Origin: Sesamum alatum
Lineage: Eukaryota; Streptophyta; Magnoliopsida; Lamiales; Pedaliaceae
Direction: 5' to 3'
Assembly (NCBI GenBank): GCA_034509735.1
Contig: JACGWO010000005.1
Coordinates: 32,456,479 to 32,520,478 of the forward strand
DNA: 64,000 bases
The notes under the pieces were generated by a model. The model saw only the letters and a program-made list of their open reading frames with translations, did not search any database and was not told the DNA's origin. The position numbers and the translations under genes were made by a program. Positions 31,827 to 44,099 of this stretch are shown here, piece by piece (within the stretch, counting starts at the first letter, position 1; each line of letters starts with the position of its first letter).

Positions 31827-34800
31827 TCACAAGCCTAGCGAAAATGGGAAGCCAGTTGAGCTCAACCAACTACCACCAGCAATGAACCTTCCCGCCGTGT
31901 AGCTCTGCGCCTCCGTCGCGCTAGTGATCACCTTAAACCCTCTCCACTTCACCCTCCCCGACGTCGACGCCCCAGCTCCCGTATTTTGGTACTCACCGTA
32001 AAACAAAGTGTTGAGCGCAAAATTCCCGTTCCATTCGTGCCATCCTGCAGGATCAATGACGTCGGTAATGGACGACTGCATGATCACAGTCCTGGAATAC
32101 TCTTTCCAGGGTCTCCCAAGAAACGTAGGGAAATTTTTCTGGACGGGCCTCAAGTCGGAGGTGGCCCCAATCCTACACTTTTGGATGACGATGCCGGTGT
32201 TCTGGTTGGGGTCGGTCCGGCCTTGGGCGGTGACCATGTTCTTCTGGCCGGAATTAGGGCGACGGGCGTGGATGTCACAGTCTTGGAATACTGCAGCTCC
32301 GTTGCCGAAGATGAAGTCCACTGTGCCGGCTATTAAGCATTGCACGAAGAATTGGCGATTGGAGTGCACGTAGAGTGTGTCTTGGTAGGCTAGCATGTCG
32401 CACCTATAGAAAGCTGATAGATCGGAGCCCACACGGAGCGCCACCGCTTGGTGCTTCGACGCCCCCGCCGTGTTTTGAAAAGTTATGTCCCGGGCCAAGA
32501 ATCTTTCCCCCACCGCAGCTGCAATCAATCACAAAAATCATTAGCAATTTACTACATTTTACCAACTAATTACTAACTAAACTCGTGTTTTCACAATGTA
32601 AGAATCATAGAGTTGTTGTCCGTGAGAAGGGAAAATCCTAAATCAGATCGTGTTTGATACGATTTGCACCAATTATATGACTAATATAATACATATATAT
32701 GTTGTGTAATTAATGTATAATTATATATCATACTTGATTTGATTCAATCAAACTTGATTTAAATAAGAATTTCAAAGTATGATGCATCAGGTTCCATTTT
32801 CAACTGCGTAATTAAAGGATGGAACAAGAGAGGAAGGTCCTACACTTATCCAAAAATCATAGCATCTTGAAAGCAAGCAATTTGATAGAATTATTGTACG
32901 TAAAAGGTCAAATAAGTGGACAGGGAGGAGTAAAGGGTAGAACGTGCAATCAGCTGGACGACAACAATTCTAGTTAGCTTTAGGCTTAGGGAGGAGAACT
33001 TTACAAGTTGGATGATCCGAAAAGATATGGTGTCTAATTTATCACATTATTAGTTTAATTATTACTTGTAACATCATTATGAAAGTAGTCAAACTTTCTG
33101 ATTTGTTAATTATATTTTTGGTAATAATTAAGAGTAATCATAGCATGTTAACTAAGTTTATCTTAATTTGCTACATAGTCAATAGAAAAACGTTATAAGC
33201 ATATATCCAAATGAGAAATTAAAATATCAAAATAATTTCTCCAGCTGTATCAAATAATATTCAAATGTTATACAATTCTACCCGTTTCGAATCTTTTCCA
33301 ACCCTTCTTGTCTACACTCATCTCGAATCAAACTTGAAATGGACCCGTTATCATCTCTAATTATACTAGTCAAAAGAAAAATACGAAAAATCCAAATTTC
33401 CATATTTACGTTAGATATTTCTTGTACGAAATTGGGCAGGGTAGTTGTGTAATAGCATATATGTCTATCTCAAGACAAAGATAGGATGTGCATAAGGACA
33501 TGAACAAATGGAGGACAGATTGATTGGTATACGTCAAATATAGTAGATCTACGGTGCTGATGAATTGGGACAGCTGCCCCTATCAAGCACGCGAGGGCTG
33601 CTAAGCACAAAAACAAAACGATTGACACTCCATCACCTGGAAACGCAGGCCACTTGCTGGTTCACTTTATTTCATGGAACCTCCAATACTAAGGGACAAA
33701 CGCAAGAGTTCATTCAATTTGGAAATAAATCGTGTTTTTGCTTTCGTACATACATGTAAGAAATTAATAATCGTGCCTCACCGGATAAAATAATAATGCC
33801 GCCTCATGCTTTTTTTTTCTTTTTTATTGGATTAAATACAATTTGCCCCCTATATTAATCAAAAAGAGCAATTACCCTCTTTGAAAAAATAATAACAATT
33901 TATCCCCCTATATTATTCAAAATGCAGCAAACAACTCCCTCACAGGGGTTTTTTTGCTCCGTTTTTTAGGGGGATTTATGCTCCATTTTTTAAAATACAG
34001 GGGGTAAATTACTATTTATTTTTTTACGGAGGGATTTTTTACATATTTTGCATATAACAAGAGGGTAATTGCATTTTTCCCTTTCTTTACTCGTCGGCGC
34101 TTGCTAACTAACGACTCTATTATATCCTTTTTATAAGACTACTCTTATATAAAATTGAAATAAAAAGGTTTTAAAAAATTGGTTAGTTTATATAATAATC
34201 ATTATTTTCAATGTTTATCTGAAATTAATTCCGACAGCTTAAAAGCGTCTTTATGGGACCATTATTTTTAAATTTATGCTCAGTCAATTAGGGAAATTAA
34301 TGTAGAAATTAAGGGGTGTTAATTAGCACTAATTTAAATTACTCAATATTTCTACGAGATTAAAATCTATTTATTATACCCCACCTACAAGTCGCATAAT
34401 TAAATGGTAAAAGTATGAGGAGGTGGTGCAATATTAATGCATGAATAAAACCCAGATAATAATAATGCAACCGATGAAATGCACGTAAAAAATAATAATA
34501 ATAATATTCGAGAAAGTGTTGAAGTAGGAAATTCAAGAACGCAAGAAAAAGTAGAAACCGTAACTCACCAACTGTAGCAGAGTTGAAGGTGGTGCTTCCG
34601 TCGCGGACATTCCTGCTTCCGGTGATAATAGTGTTGCTCCTCCCGTCTCCCATGAACATTATGTTCGTTTTCTTTTTCGGCACCTCCACGTTCTCTCGGT
34701 ACACTCCAGCCTTAATCCTTATCACGTATCTCCTGCTACTCCTCTCCGGCGCCGCCGCCACCGCCGCAGACACAGTCCTATAGTTTCCACTCCCGTCCGC

Positions 34801-35652
34801 TGCCACCACCACGTCCGGCGTCACGGACGAGGACTGCAGCAACCTCCTGTCGCCAGCTGACAACCACTCCGGCCACCCGCTCCCGTCCTCCGCGGCCACC
34901 AGCTTCCTTCCGCCGTTCAGTTTCCTCTCGTTCTCCATATCGGTGTCTGTCATGTTGGTAAGCATGGCGAGGGAGTTGCTGCAGAGCTTCTCCACCCGCA
35001 GAACCTGACCTCCGACGAGCACTTCCCTCACATGCTTGTCGCTTTTACCGTACGAGAAGCCGTCGAGACAGGTCTCCTATAAATCAACAAAAAGTTAGCC
35101 CTAATTAATCATTAATTAACCTAATTTCAGACTAGCTGGTTTGAATTATTAATTTTTCTTCACCTGATTGGTAATGGCGGAGGAGAGTAGGGTTTTGAGG
35201 TCGTCGGCGTGCTCTCTAATCGACTTCTTCAACGGGTACTCCTCCAAATCCTTAACGGCGGTGTGAAGCTCATCCAAAGTCTCGTCGATGGTCTCCAAGC
35301 AGTCGTGCAACGCCGTCTTCTCCCGTTTCGTCAAGTTACTCTTCTCGGCAGAAAGCAACTTCTCGATGGCGAAGTAGTTCCGCTGCACGGCTGAAATTGT
35401 GACGTTCAACGACAAAACGATGACGTCTTTCTTGGACGTCACTTTCTTGTTGTCGCTGAGAGAATCAGCAATGGCGGAATAGCATAGTTCAGGGTACAAC
35501 GTGCTGCTGCATGAAGATACGGCAATGGCGTGAGCCGGGGAGATTTCGATGGTGGAACTGTGGTCGTCGGAGCTATCCTTCTCTGATTTTACTCCGGCGA
35601 CTACTCCGACGAGTAGGAGCGAAGCAAGAAGAAGAGGTAAAATGCTGGACAT
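31827..35652 (-). CDS. Pectinesterase with N-terminal PMEI domain, secreted (PME copy 2)
   Basis: Cell-wall pectin methylesterase with an inhibitor-like pro-domain. Three minus-strand exons: 35164-35652, 34569-35076 and 31827-32518 (1689 bases, 562 residues). The N-terminus is a hydrophobic signal peptide ([16 protein letters not shown], about 5-20) with no basic cytosolic stretch, unlike copy 1. The PMEI region is about 38-205 with cysteines at 48, 57, 118 and 166. An RRLL processing site lies at 240-243. Catalytic blocks: GVYRE at 287-291, QAVAL from 356, QDTLY at 378-382 (Asp379), DFIFG at 400-404 (Asp400) and LGRPW at 466-470 (Arg468). All are intact. The first intron falls between Gln163 and Glu164 in the PMEI domain, a site with no intron in copy 1; the second is about 2 kb and matches the single intron of copy 1. 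Confidence 0.95.
33831..34084. mobile_element. Foldback element in intron 2 of PME copy 2
   Basis: Left aatttgccccctatatt and caattaccctctttg face right caagagggtaattgc and cagggggtaaattac. It resembles the elements at 38858 and 61325 in wording (gcaatt, ccctgt, ggtaaatt). No coding capacity. Confidence 0.55.
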
Positions 35653-36489
35653 TTCTCACTTAATTTGAGGGTGGGATATTGTAGAGGATTGGTTGGGAGT
35701 GGATATGGAGTTTGTGGATCTATTTATAGTAGCAGTATTTTCACTAATTTGCATGAAATTATGAATACCACGTGTGTTAATCGGACAATTAACTTTTGAA
35801 AATTCTAATCCGAATCAAATTTTATCAAATCAAAATTATACATAATAAGTGTATTGCACTTATCATATAATTAGTTTAGATTTAATCGAATTAGGTTGTG
35901 ATAGAATTTCCTTTACTTATTCCTTTTTCTCTCTTTTACCTTTTTTTTTTTTTTTTTGAGCAGCCCCCTGCCTACTTTATTATATTCTTTAATTAGCTAA
36001 TTAATATTCTTTAATTTTATTTCTGTTAATGTATATATAACGGAAAATTCAAAATCCAGATGTTGCAATTTTTGTTTTGGGCAAGTATATAATCAGAATG
36101 TCTTGTTTTGTTGTCGGTTTCGATCGAGTAGGTAGTCATTAATTAATATAATAACGGTTAATTAATTATATACTGAATATTTCTGAATTATTATTATATA
36201 TTATATATAAGGTGGTTTGTTTAAAATGTGCTTCTCATAATTATTATAAGACTATATACAAAGTTGGTATATCTTTAGAAGATTTGTATTGGATTTTCCT
36301 AATAAGTTCACATGCATGTGAGATGGCTAGTTTGTTTTGAAATGCGCACCCACGTTTACGGTCACAGCCCAATTTGGTCGGATTGAATTTTTCGTAGCAA
36401 ATTTGATTTTTATCTTTTACTACATTCAATATGTATACATTACGTTTGTAAGAATAATATTATGTATTTTATTTTAAAAAATAAAATAG

Positions 36490-36846
36490 AATAAATTACA
36501 GTCACCTCCTTTGAGGTTTGATATAATTACAAATGCACTTTCGTTGTTTAAAAATTTACAAATACCCCCATGATGTTTGTAATTTTTAACCAATGGCCTA
36601 AAACTGACCATTTTGCCCTTGAAATTTTTAGTTAAAATTATAGAAAAATCAACTGAGACAAATTGCATTGTAGTTTGTATAAGGGCATTTTGGTCAAATC
36701 ATCCATAAAAAAGGAATGAAATGGGCTATTTGTTAGACGATTACAGAACTCAGGGAGGGGGGAGGGATATTTGTAATTTTTCAAACAATTAATTAAGGAG
36801 TATTTGTAATTATGTCAAATTTCAAGAAAAGTAGTTGTAATTTACC
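36490..36846. mobile_element. Foldback (MITE-like) element, family 1 copy
   Basis: Starts aataaattacagtcacctcc and ends gtagttgtaatttacc, inverted ends. Interior phrases aaactgaccattttgccctt and ggagtatttgtaattatgtc match the copies at 12789 and 14262, here inserted in the opposite orientation. Confidence 0.65.
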
Positions 36847-37971
36847 AAAAAAATTATATGCATGATATATGTATGCCGAATATTGAAATAGAGTTTGCAA
36901 CAGAAAATTCGATGCGTAATTTGGCTAATCATTGATTATTCTCCTTATATATGATTAAACAAAAATGTAGTTCCAATTAAATTTAATTACATTCAATTAA
37001 TTATATAATAATTTTTATTATACTTATCATAACATGTTTGTTTGTTTTAATTACATATTCCATATTCGTTAATCATAAATATAATTCAATTACAACTAAT
37101 GTGATTTATTTAGATATAATCAAACCCTATTCAAATTGAAAAAATTGGTTTAATTAATTAATAAAAGCATGAATATAATTCCAGCAAATATTGGATTATA
37201 AATATGAGTTGGAGGCTGCTGGGAACATAATCATATTCGATTAACAAAGAAATAATATACATTAATACTATAATAATTAGAAAAATGGGGGCCTACCTCA
37301 ACCAATCACGTAATTAGATACTTTCCTTTATTTTTTACGAAAAACATTTTAAAAGGTTCACATAATTAATAAAGGTTAAAAAAGTTGAGAATCATCTAAC
37401 AACGAATCATTTAAACTTTATCTAATTAATAGAAATTAAAAAAAAAAGAAAAAGATGGAAACATGGTTAATTGCTTAATGTGTTAGGTGAGCATTTATAC
37501 TTGTCTTTCTGTTTTTTTCAAAGGCTCCTTTAAATAATTTTTCTCTAATTAATTATTTCATTAATTTGGTCTAACCGATCGACAGATATTCTCTGCAATA
37601 TGCATAATTGGCCAATTCAATTTTTTTTCAAATTTTAAATTTGACATGAAGCTGCCAAATATTTTTCCAGCTATGTCATATTAAAAAAATATATTTAATT
37701 CATTTTTCGAAATTTCTCAGTCAGACCTCACATGCAGTGGTAGGTGTAAGCATAATTAACTTCTAAACAATTAATTATTTATTCTTTGGTCTTGATGAAT
37801 TCTGACTTTTCTTCTGTTTTTACTCTCAATCAATAATCAAATTATTGCCCGTTGAATTTAACATAATAAATTTGCCTATAACGTGTTATTATTAATATTT
37901 TGCTTTTTTTTATTTTCTTCTTCACATATTAAAAAAAATATGAGTAATTCGCTAATTTTACGTAGACAAGC

Positions 37972-38155
37972 GTCCCACATTGGTTGCAAACGATGAGGTT
38001 GAACGGTTTATAAACACCAAGACCTCATCTCCCTAAAAAGTCACCTTAACAGGACAAAATCTATAATTCCTTCCTACGGAATTGAATTCAAAACAAACAG
38101 TACTTTGCAACGGGATTGACTGAGCTAATACATATCATCTCTTGTAAGGCATCTT
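37972..38155 (+). promoter_or_regulatory. USE-like plus TATA pair (snRNA-type promoter motif)
   Basis: GTCCCACATTG at 37972-37982 matches the plant snRNA upstream sequence element (RTCCCACATCG) at 10 of 11 positions. A TATA-like TTTATAAA at 38007-38014 follows after 24 bases, the spacing that in plants specifies Pol III rather than Pol II. The first run of five T, a possible Pol III terminator, is at 38151-38155, which would leave a transcript of about 120 nt. The downstream sequence is not U6 or any small RNA I recognise. A perfect inverted repeat (GATGAGGT / ACCTCATC) flanks the TATA. It may instead be part of a dispersed repeat. Confidence 0.35.
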
Positions 38156-38857
38156 TTTAAGATAAAACAGTAAGAATATATAAAATCAGAACGAACAATA
38201 CCTCTCCTGTAAGGGGATACCGGTCGTATTGTGGACCTCGTCTTAATTAAGTCAACCTTAATTTTATTTTGAATTTCCTCCTTTTATTTAGATAGTCTCA
38301 TTGGTGTATGCACACAGAGGTTTCTCGATCGAGGGTTTATTCCACCAATCACGCCTCACAGTACTTTATATTAATTGCAATTTGGCCAATATAAATATTA
38401 GTTATATCATTTCGCCACCAATAAAGCAAAGCTCATTTATTCTTTTGGGAAAAAGCGTGCTATTCTGTGTTAAAATAAAACACAAAAGTAAATAAAGTGC
38501 AAAACCCGCTTTTTCCCTGGTTTCATCATGCAAGCAAATTAAATAGATTCTTCCTTCAAATAATTTTTTTAATTAGTTTTCTGAACACAAAAGATTTTAA
38601 CCGTGGACAAGTCCGACATAAATTATTGTGATCTTTTTTGTTGGTAGGTCGTTTTCTTGATTGAAAGATCGAGTTAAAGTTAGGTCTAGTATGGACGGGG
38701 TCGATATCTGATTTCTATGGGCAAAAAATAATTACTAGATTCGGAGCTTATTAAGTTGCTCACAGTACTTCACCAAACTCCATGAAATCAAAAATCAAAT
38801 AATCGCTTCTTGAAAATACTTACGCACGTGACATATAATTTTCAAAATTGGAAAATA

Positions 38858-39052
38858 TGCAAGCAATTCCCATGTGATATTGCAAATGAGCAAATTACTC
38901 CACTATAAAAAAAATAAATAGCAATTTACCCCATGCGTTTTTTAAAATGAAGCAATTTAAAGAACACAGGGGGATAAATTGTTTTTTTTTTTTTCATAAA
39001 GAGGTAATTTACTCATTTACAATATCACATAGGATTAAATTGCATTCAAAAT
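38858..39052. mobile_element. Short foldback element, family 2
   Basis: Left arm catgtgatattgcaaatgag and caaattactcc is the inverted complement of the right arm ggtaatttactcat and ttacaatatcacata. About 195 bp. Same wording as the element at 61325-61532. Confidence 0.7.
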
Positions 39053-39327
39053 TACATGATTTCCACTCATCGATCGAAAAGAATATTTCATTTGTAAAAA
39101 ATTTCAGTAAAATTGTATGATAATATGGCATGCACTTGTCTTTTCGATCCAACGTCATTAGGTGAGGTATTATCTACTTTAATTAGAATCTTGTAAATCT
39201 CATTTAAAAAAAAAACACACATCGTTGGGTAATTAAAAAAAAGAATTTTTAGCTTATATGGTGCTCAATTATCTCATCTCTATGATAATATGGAATGATA
39301 ATACACGTTGTTCACCGTTATTATATT

Positions 39328-39758
39328 AGGGGAAAATTATATTTTTCGTCCCGTAATTTAAGGTTTTTTTACTTTTGATCTCATTGCTTACGAGATTCTC
39401 ACTTTTGGTCCAATAACTTTTAGAAAATAACACTTTTGGTACCATGACACCTTTTCTTTAGATATTTTAATGGAAAATGCCACGTGCTTAGCATGTAAAT
39501 GCTAGAGCCTTTACACTTTTGGCCCCATATGTTACGAAATTCTCACTTTTGGTCCCATAATTTAAAAAAATAGCATTTTTGGTCCCCATGCACTTAATGA
39601 TCACGTGGCCTTTTCTGTTGCATATCTAATGAAAATGTGTCATGGGACAAAAAATGCTATTTTTTTAAAGTTACCGGACCAAAAGTAAGAATCCCGTAAT
39701 CAATGAGACCAAAAGTAAAAAAACCCTAAATTACGGGACAGAAAGAGTAATTTCCCCT
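39328..39758. mobile_element. Foldback element with long terminal inverted repeats, family 3
   Basis: Left end agggg, then gtcccgtaatttaaggtttt and cttttggtcc. The right end is ggaccaaaag, then aaaaccctaaattacgggac and cccct. The arms pair over about 80 bases. Internal repeats of the form cacttttggtcc occur several times. Length 431 bp, non-coding. Flanking tata/tta is too simple to define a target duplication. Confidence 0.75.
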
Positions 39759-40599
39759 TTTATTAATATAATTTCTGAATTGTAGTAAGTTGTGACGTGA
39801 AAAATTGCATAGAGATGGCATATTAGAAAGGCAATGGCATCTTATTGCATTTCTTGATACCTTTCGTCCGTCCGATAGACGTTTCACTATCAAGACAGTG
39901 GGGACAAACAAATGTAAGGAACATATACTATATATCCCCCAACACTGCTGTCAACTTTTCTATCAACACTACAATTACGTGTATAATTATGTCACATTAA
40001 TCAAATCAAGTGATCTGAATTTCGATTGTTGTCTGTTTGAAATTTTAATCTTTATCACCTAACCACAGAATTCATTAGACAAATGAATAGGGGATTGACA
40101 TGTATGCAGTTGTGGTTGCATTGTAGTTTGACTATTGGCTGATATGCACATGGGCTATTTGAAGGGATGATGAATTAGTGTTATATATATAATATTGATG
40201 AGTATATGAAATATAATTATGGTATGGATGTACTTATCATCGTATAGTTGGTTGATTTGCCACAAATTATGGTTGTCTGGTTGCTTTCATACCCTAAAAA
40301 TATGTGGTTATCCTCATTGTCTATCATATAATATTTGCATGTTTGATTGATTGTAGCCGACCTGATCAAATTACAGATTTTTTATTTTTTAAAATAAGTA
40401 TATTTAGAAAAAAAAATTGATAAAGTGTTTATTACCATTGATACAAGCAGAAAGTTGTTTGTATAGTAAGTCTTGAACTTGGGTCTTTTAGGCTGAATTT
40501 CTTATGAGCCTTTCAAGGGATATTTATAAAAATTACGTTAGTATAATGATGCTCAAGTAAGTAAACAGTTGTGGGAAGATAAAATTGAGCAGAATTGGG

Positions 40600-42730
40600 C
40601 AATAATGAATGATGAGATAGCAATAGTGGTGCAAAAATGCGTTACCCCTCTATCGAGAAGGAGAGATGTGCTTTTATAGCCATAGTCCGCCCACCTGGTA
40701 AAGAAGTGTACCCCTTGGGACTCGGGTTAGTGGTAGCTGTAGATAGGCCTCCAGTGAATCTCAAGGCGGTTGGCGAAGATCTTTGAAGGATTGTGCTCTT
40801 TGAGGGGTCATGGTGCTCGGATAAGGCTCTTCGTGGGATATGTCCCGAATTCCCAAGGGGTGGTTGGAGCGTGCATTAGATTTGCAGTCCTTGTTTCACC
40901 TGTTGTCCCTTAGCCAAGAGTGTCGGCGGTGACTTGCGGAGGACGTGCGGGCATCAAGGTGATGCCGGCCGACACGCAGGTGCGCAAAACGGCAAATGAG
41001 CAGAGACTCTTACCGATTGGGAATTGCAATACTGTTCATATGGAAACCTCCTTGATGTGTGAGGATGCTATCCGGCAAGTATGAAGTCATTCCATGGGCG
41101 TCTGGGCACAGAGATATAAGGGCGACTACCGGGCGCCATCCTGCACGCGAGCAGGAGATTGCCGAGCGAAGCAGAGGACTTTATTGTTGGGGTTTATTGA
41201 CACTGTTTCAATGGTGTGTTCCATGGAGTGTTGGGAACATCTCCACCGAGTTTCAGAGTTAGACAATTCCGATTGAGTAGGAAACGACGATGATGTTTGG
41301 AGTCTGCCAGTGTAGTGGCAGGACGGCAGTTTCAGAATATTGCGAGGGCAATTCCCTTACGATGGATGATCGGATGCTACTGAAATGCTGAAGTTGTGAT
41401 GTAGAAGTCTTAGTACGCAACGGTTCAAGTGGCACGTGATTTGGACATCGGACGAGGGAGATGCAAAAAAGGTGCACTCCTCGACCACTTTAATGTCTAC
41501 TGCTGGAATAAGGAAAAATATTTTTAAGCCTATTATAAGGGGGCATGCAGTGGTGAGCTCCAACCAACCCTTCGCGTGCAACAAAGCACTAAATGAGCCA
41601 TATCTTGGGGGCATGTGGGGGCCTTCAAAGGCCGGCTCTAGGTAACTCGAAGGAAGGGCTAGAGTCCCCGGACGGAATGGAAATCGAATAGGCAGCGTGG
41701 GGCCAGAATGGCCCACGTTGGGCAAGAAACGAGCCGAGAGGTTCAATATGGACTGCATTGCCCCGCGGGCTGCGGGAAATCAGGAGCAATACTTCTAGGT
41801 GAATGAACGATTGAGGCAAGCACTCCAAGGCCTCGTGAGCTGACTTGTGACATGCGCTATTGGATTCTAGTCATGCACGAGGGTCTGTTGGCTAAGATAC
41901 ACGGTCGTGGGGCGACACCACGCTGTGGGCAAATTGAGAAGCCACGTTGACAGGCAAAAAGGCATATCGGGCATGCTGTGTGGGATCAATGCAAGATGTT
42001 GGCATATCGATCGGGCCTCGAACTTGTGATGTTGTCCTACTCGGGCGAGGCATGCGAGACGGATATGATGAAGACATGCGATGACCGTTGTGGGCATAAG
42101 AATGGCCCATAGTTCCGAGACGGAGCGAGGATGCTCCGAGCCATTGCGAGATGTATCAAAAGGACCCGAGATTGTGGGCAAGATGCATGATGGCAAGCTA
42201 GCTAGATGGGGCCGAGCATGAAGGCATGCAAGGCGTGTGAGCCGTGCTCTCGGTGAACACGGGAATTTTGGATAGGTGAGTGAACGGGCACAAGGTCCAG
42301 CACAGGGATGCGTTCGAATGTCGCGCTGATGAGCTTCAGTTGTAGAAGACACACGATGGGAAAACCGTTAAGACTCGAATGGACGAAGGCCGGTCAAAGT
42401 TTGGGTGTAACCTGAGAGGCCGCACGGGCGAAAAAGAAATATTTCGTTGTGACAAAAGAGTCCGCCTGTGAGATTTTAGTCTTTGTCACTTTCTGTGTGG
42501 ACAATACGTCTCCTGGGAGCGAAAGGCCCTTTACTACTTCTGTGCGTGGACGTCCTGACAGCCACATGGGTGTGGGGCTATTCCTCCTAGTGGGCCAACG
42601 AACTTTTGATACGGCCTACCTTCCCCAAGGGCCTTTGTCTAGTGCCTAGTCTGATGGCCCTTTCGGCCTCGTGTATTCATGGACTTTTTAATAAGGCTTA
42701 TTCAAAAAGAGCTTCCTTTTGGGTTGAGTG
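40600..42730. other. GC-rich non-coding segment, possibly retroelement-derived
   Basis: Composition rises to roughly half G+C from about 40650 to 42650, in sharp contrast to the flanks. Several open frames of 70-160 codons exist on both strands but overlap one another, share no motif and look like by-products of GC content. No gag, protease, reverse transcriptase or transposase motif was recognised. A TATA-like ttttatagcc occurs near 40672. Confidence 0.4.
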
Positions 42731-43262
42731 CAATTTTGGGGCATCAATTATTATTATTGTTATTATTATAAATAATACCTTATTATTAAGGGAGAGCACC
42801 AATAGTCTTCCAAATTTTGGGTCTGTCTTAATATTTAATTTAATTAATTGTTTTTGTTAACTTCCTACTCTCCCATTATTTTTTGTAGTTATTTTTTATA
42901 TTATTTTCATGCCACATTTTCACTTTGTAATATTATATTATTAATATTACTTTGTATGTATTTTATTAGATAATAAATATTTTATTTTAAATGATCTAAA
43001 AACCTTATGGTAGAGTGTGCACAAAATTACTTTAAATAACTAATGATAGTGTAAATAAAATGGAAAGATAAGATAAAAAAAATACAACATAAATTTTAAA
43101 TCATATCTTTATGCAAATTATCTCAAAATCAATCACGGCAGCAAATGTGGAAAATTTCTCATTTAAGTGGTAATATTGAAGTACTATAATTAAGAGAATA
43201 AAAGTTACATTAATAACTTTACAATTATGTCTAATTATTAAACTCTTCATGTTTTTTAAGAA

Positions 43263-43340
43263 ATTATAAGTACACTTTTTAAAATTATAATGTAATTATA
43301 AGTACACTTTTTAAAATTATAATGTAATTATAAGTACACT
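43263..43340. repeat. 32-bp tandem repeat, about 2.5 units
   Basis: Unit reads attataagtacactttttaa followed by aattataatgta. Two complete copies are followed by a partial third ending tacactccc. Confidence 0.9.
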
Positions 43341-43964
43341 CCCTATTTAAAGAAAAAATTTCACAAATACCCAATTGAGGTTAATGATACTGATACCCTC
43401 ATCAGGTGGTATGCTTGTAACCTTGTAAAGAGTAGGAGTACTTGTGTAGTTATACCTAATATCAATAGAAATGTCGAGGTAATTTACCCTAATTAAAATT
43501 CATGAATTTAAGTTCGTCCGATGCGGATGTTGATCTATTTATGTACTATTTCGTACATGTTATAATGGTGTAAGCATAGTTACTTGATGAAGTATCTATC
43601 AATTTATAGGAACAATTACATTTACGTTCTTAACATATGGTCTGTTTATACAAATCAATTTGTCTTTTTAGATAATTACACGTACATCCACTAGAAGCAC
43701 ACAAACTACTCCTACTTTTTAAAAAATTATACATACACCACATAGAAACGTTAACATCATTATACAAAGGTACCTTATCTTTTTACTGTAAGGGGTGATT
43801 TTATAATTATGCAAAATATATGAGTAATTTGTATAAATAGACCATAGATCATGAGTTTAAATATATTTACCCTAATTTATATTACATCTTTCCTATCAGG
43901 AAAAAAAAAAAAAAAAAACCAATTTGTTGAGATAGATTCAAACAAAAGCAACTACCCAATGGTA

Positions 43965-44099
43965 AGCCCACGGCCCATTAATTTGGGCAGGCCATTACTC
44001 ACAACAATTTGGGCTGAAGCGCTTTTATCTGGCCCCATTTCAATTGGAGGCAAGGTAATTGGGCTTTCAGTGTAGTTGGGCCCTATGGGTAAAGGCCCA
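43965..44099 (+). promoter_or_regulatory. Cluster of six site II (TGGGCY) elements upstream of the Pumilio 23 gene
   Basis: AGCCCA 43965-43970, GGCCCA 43972-43977, TGGGCT 44010-44015 and 44060-44065, TGGGCC 44077-44082, GGCCCA 44094-44099. Site II clusters are typical of plant ribosome-biogenesis genes, which fits the nucleolar role of the downstream product. A likely 5' UTR follows from about 44110, and a leader intron probably ends near 44590 (tttgcttttag). Confidence 0.65.

Noticed and set aside
32008..32373. Open frames on the plus strand over pectinesterase copy 2
   Set aside because: Two overlapping frames antisense to the catalytic exon; shadows.
41357..42352. Frames of 133 and 161 codons on the minus strand in the GC-rich block
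   Set aside because: They overlap other frames, have low-complexity Pro/His/Arg composition and no retroelement or transposase motif.
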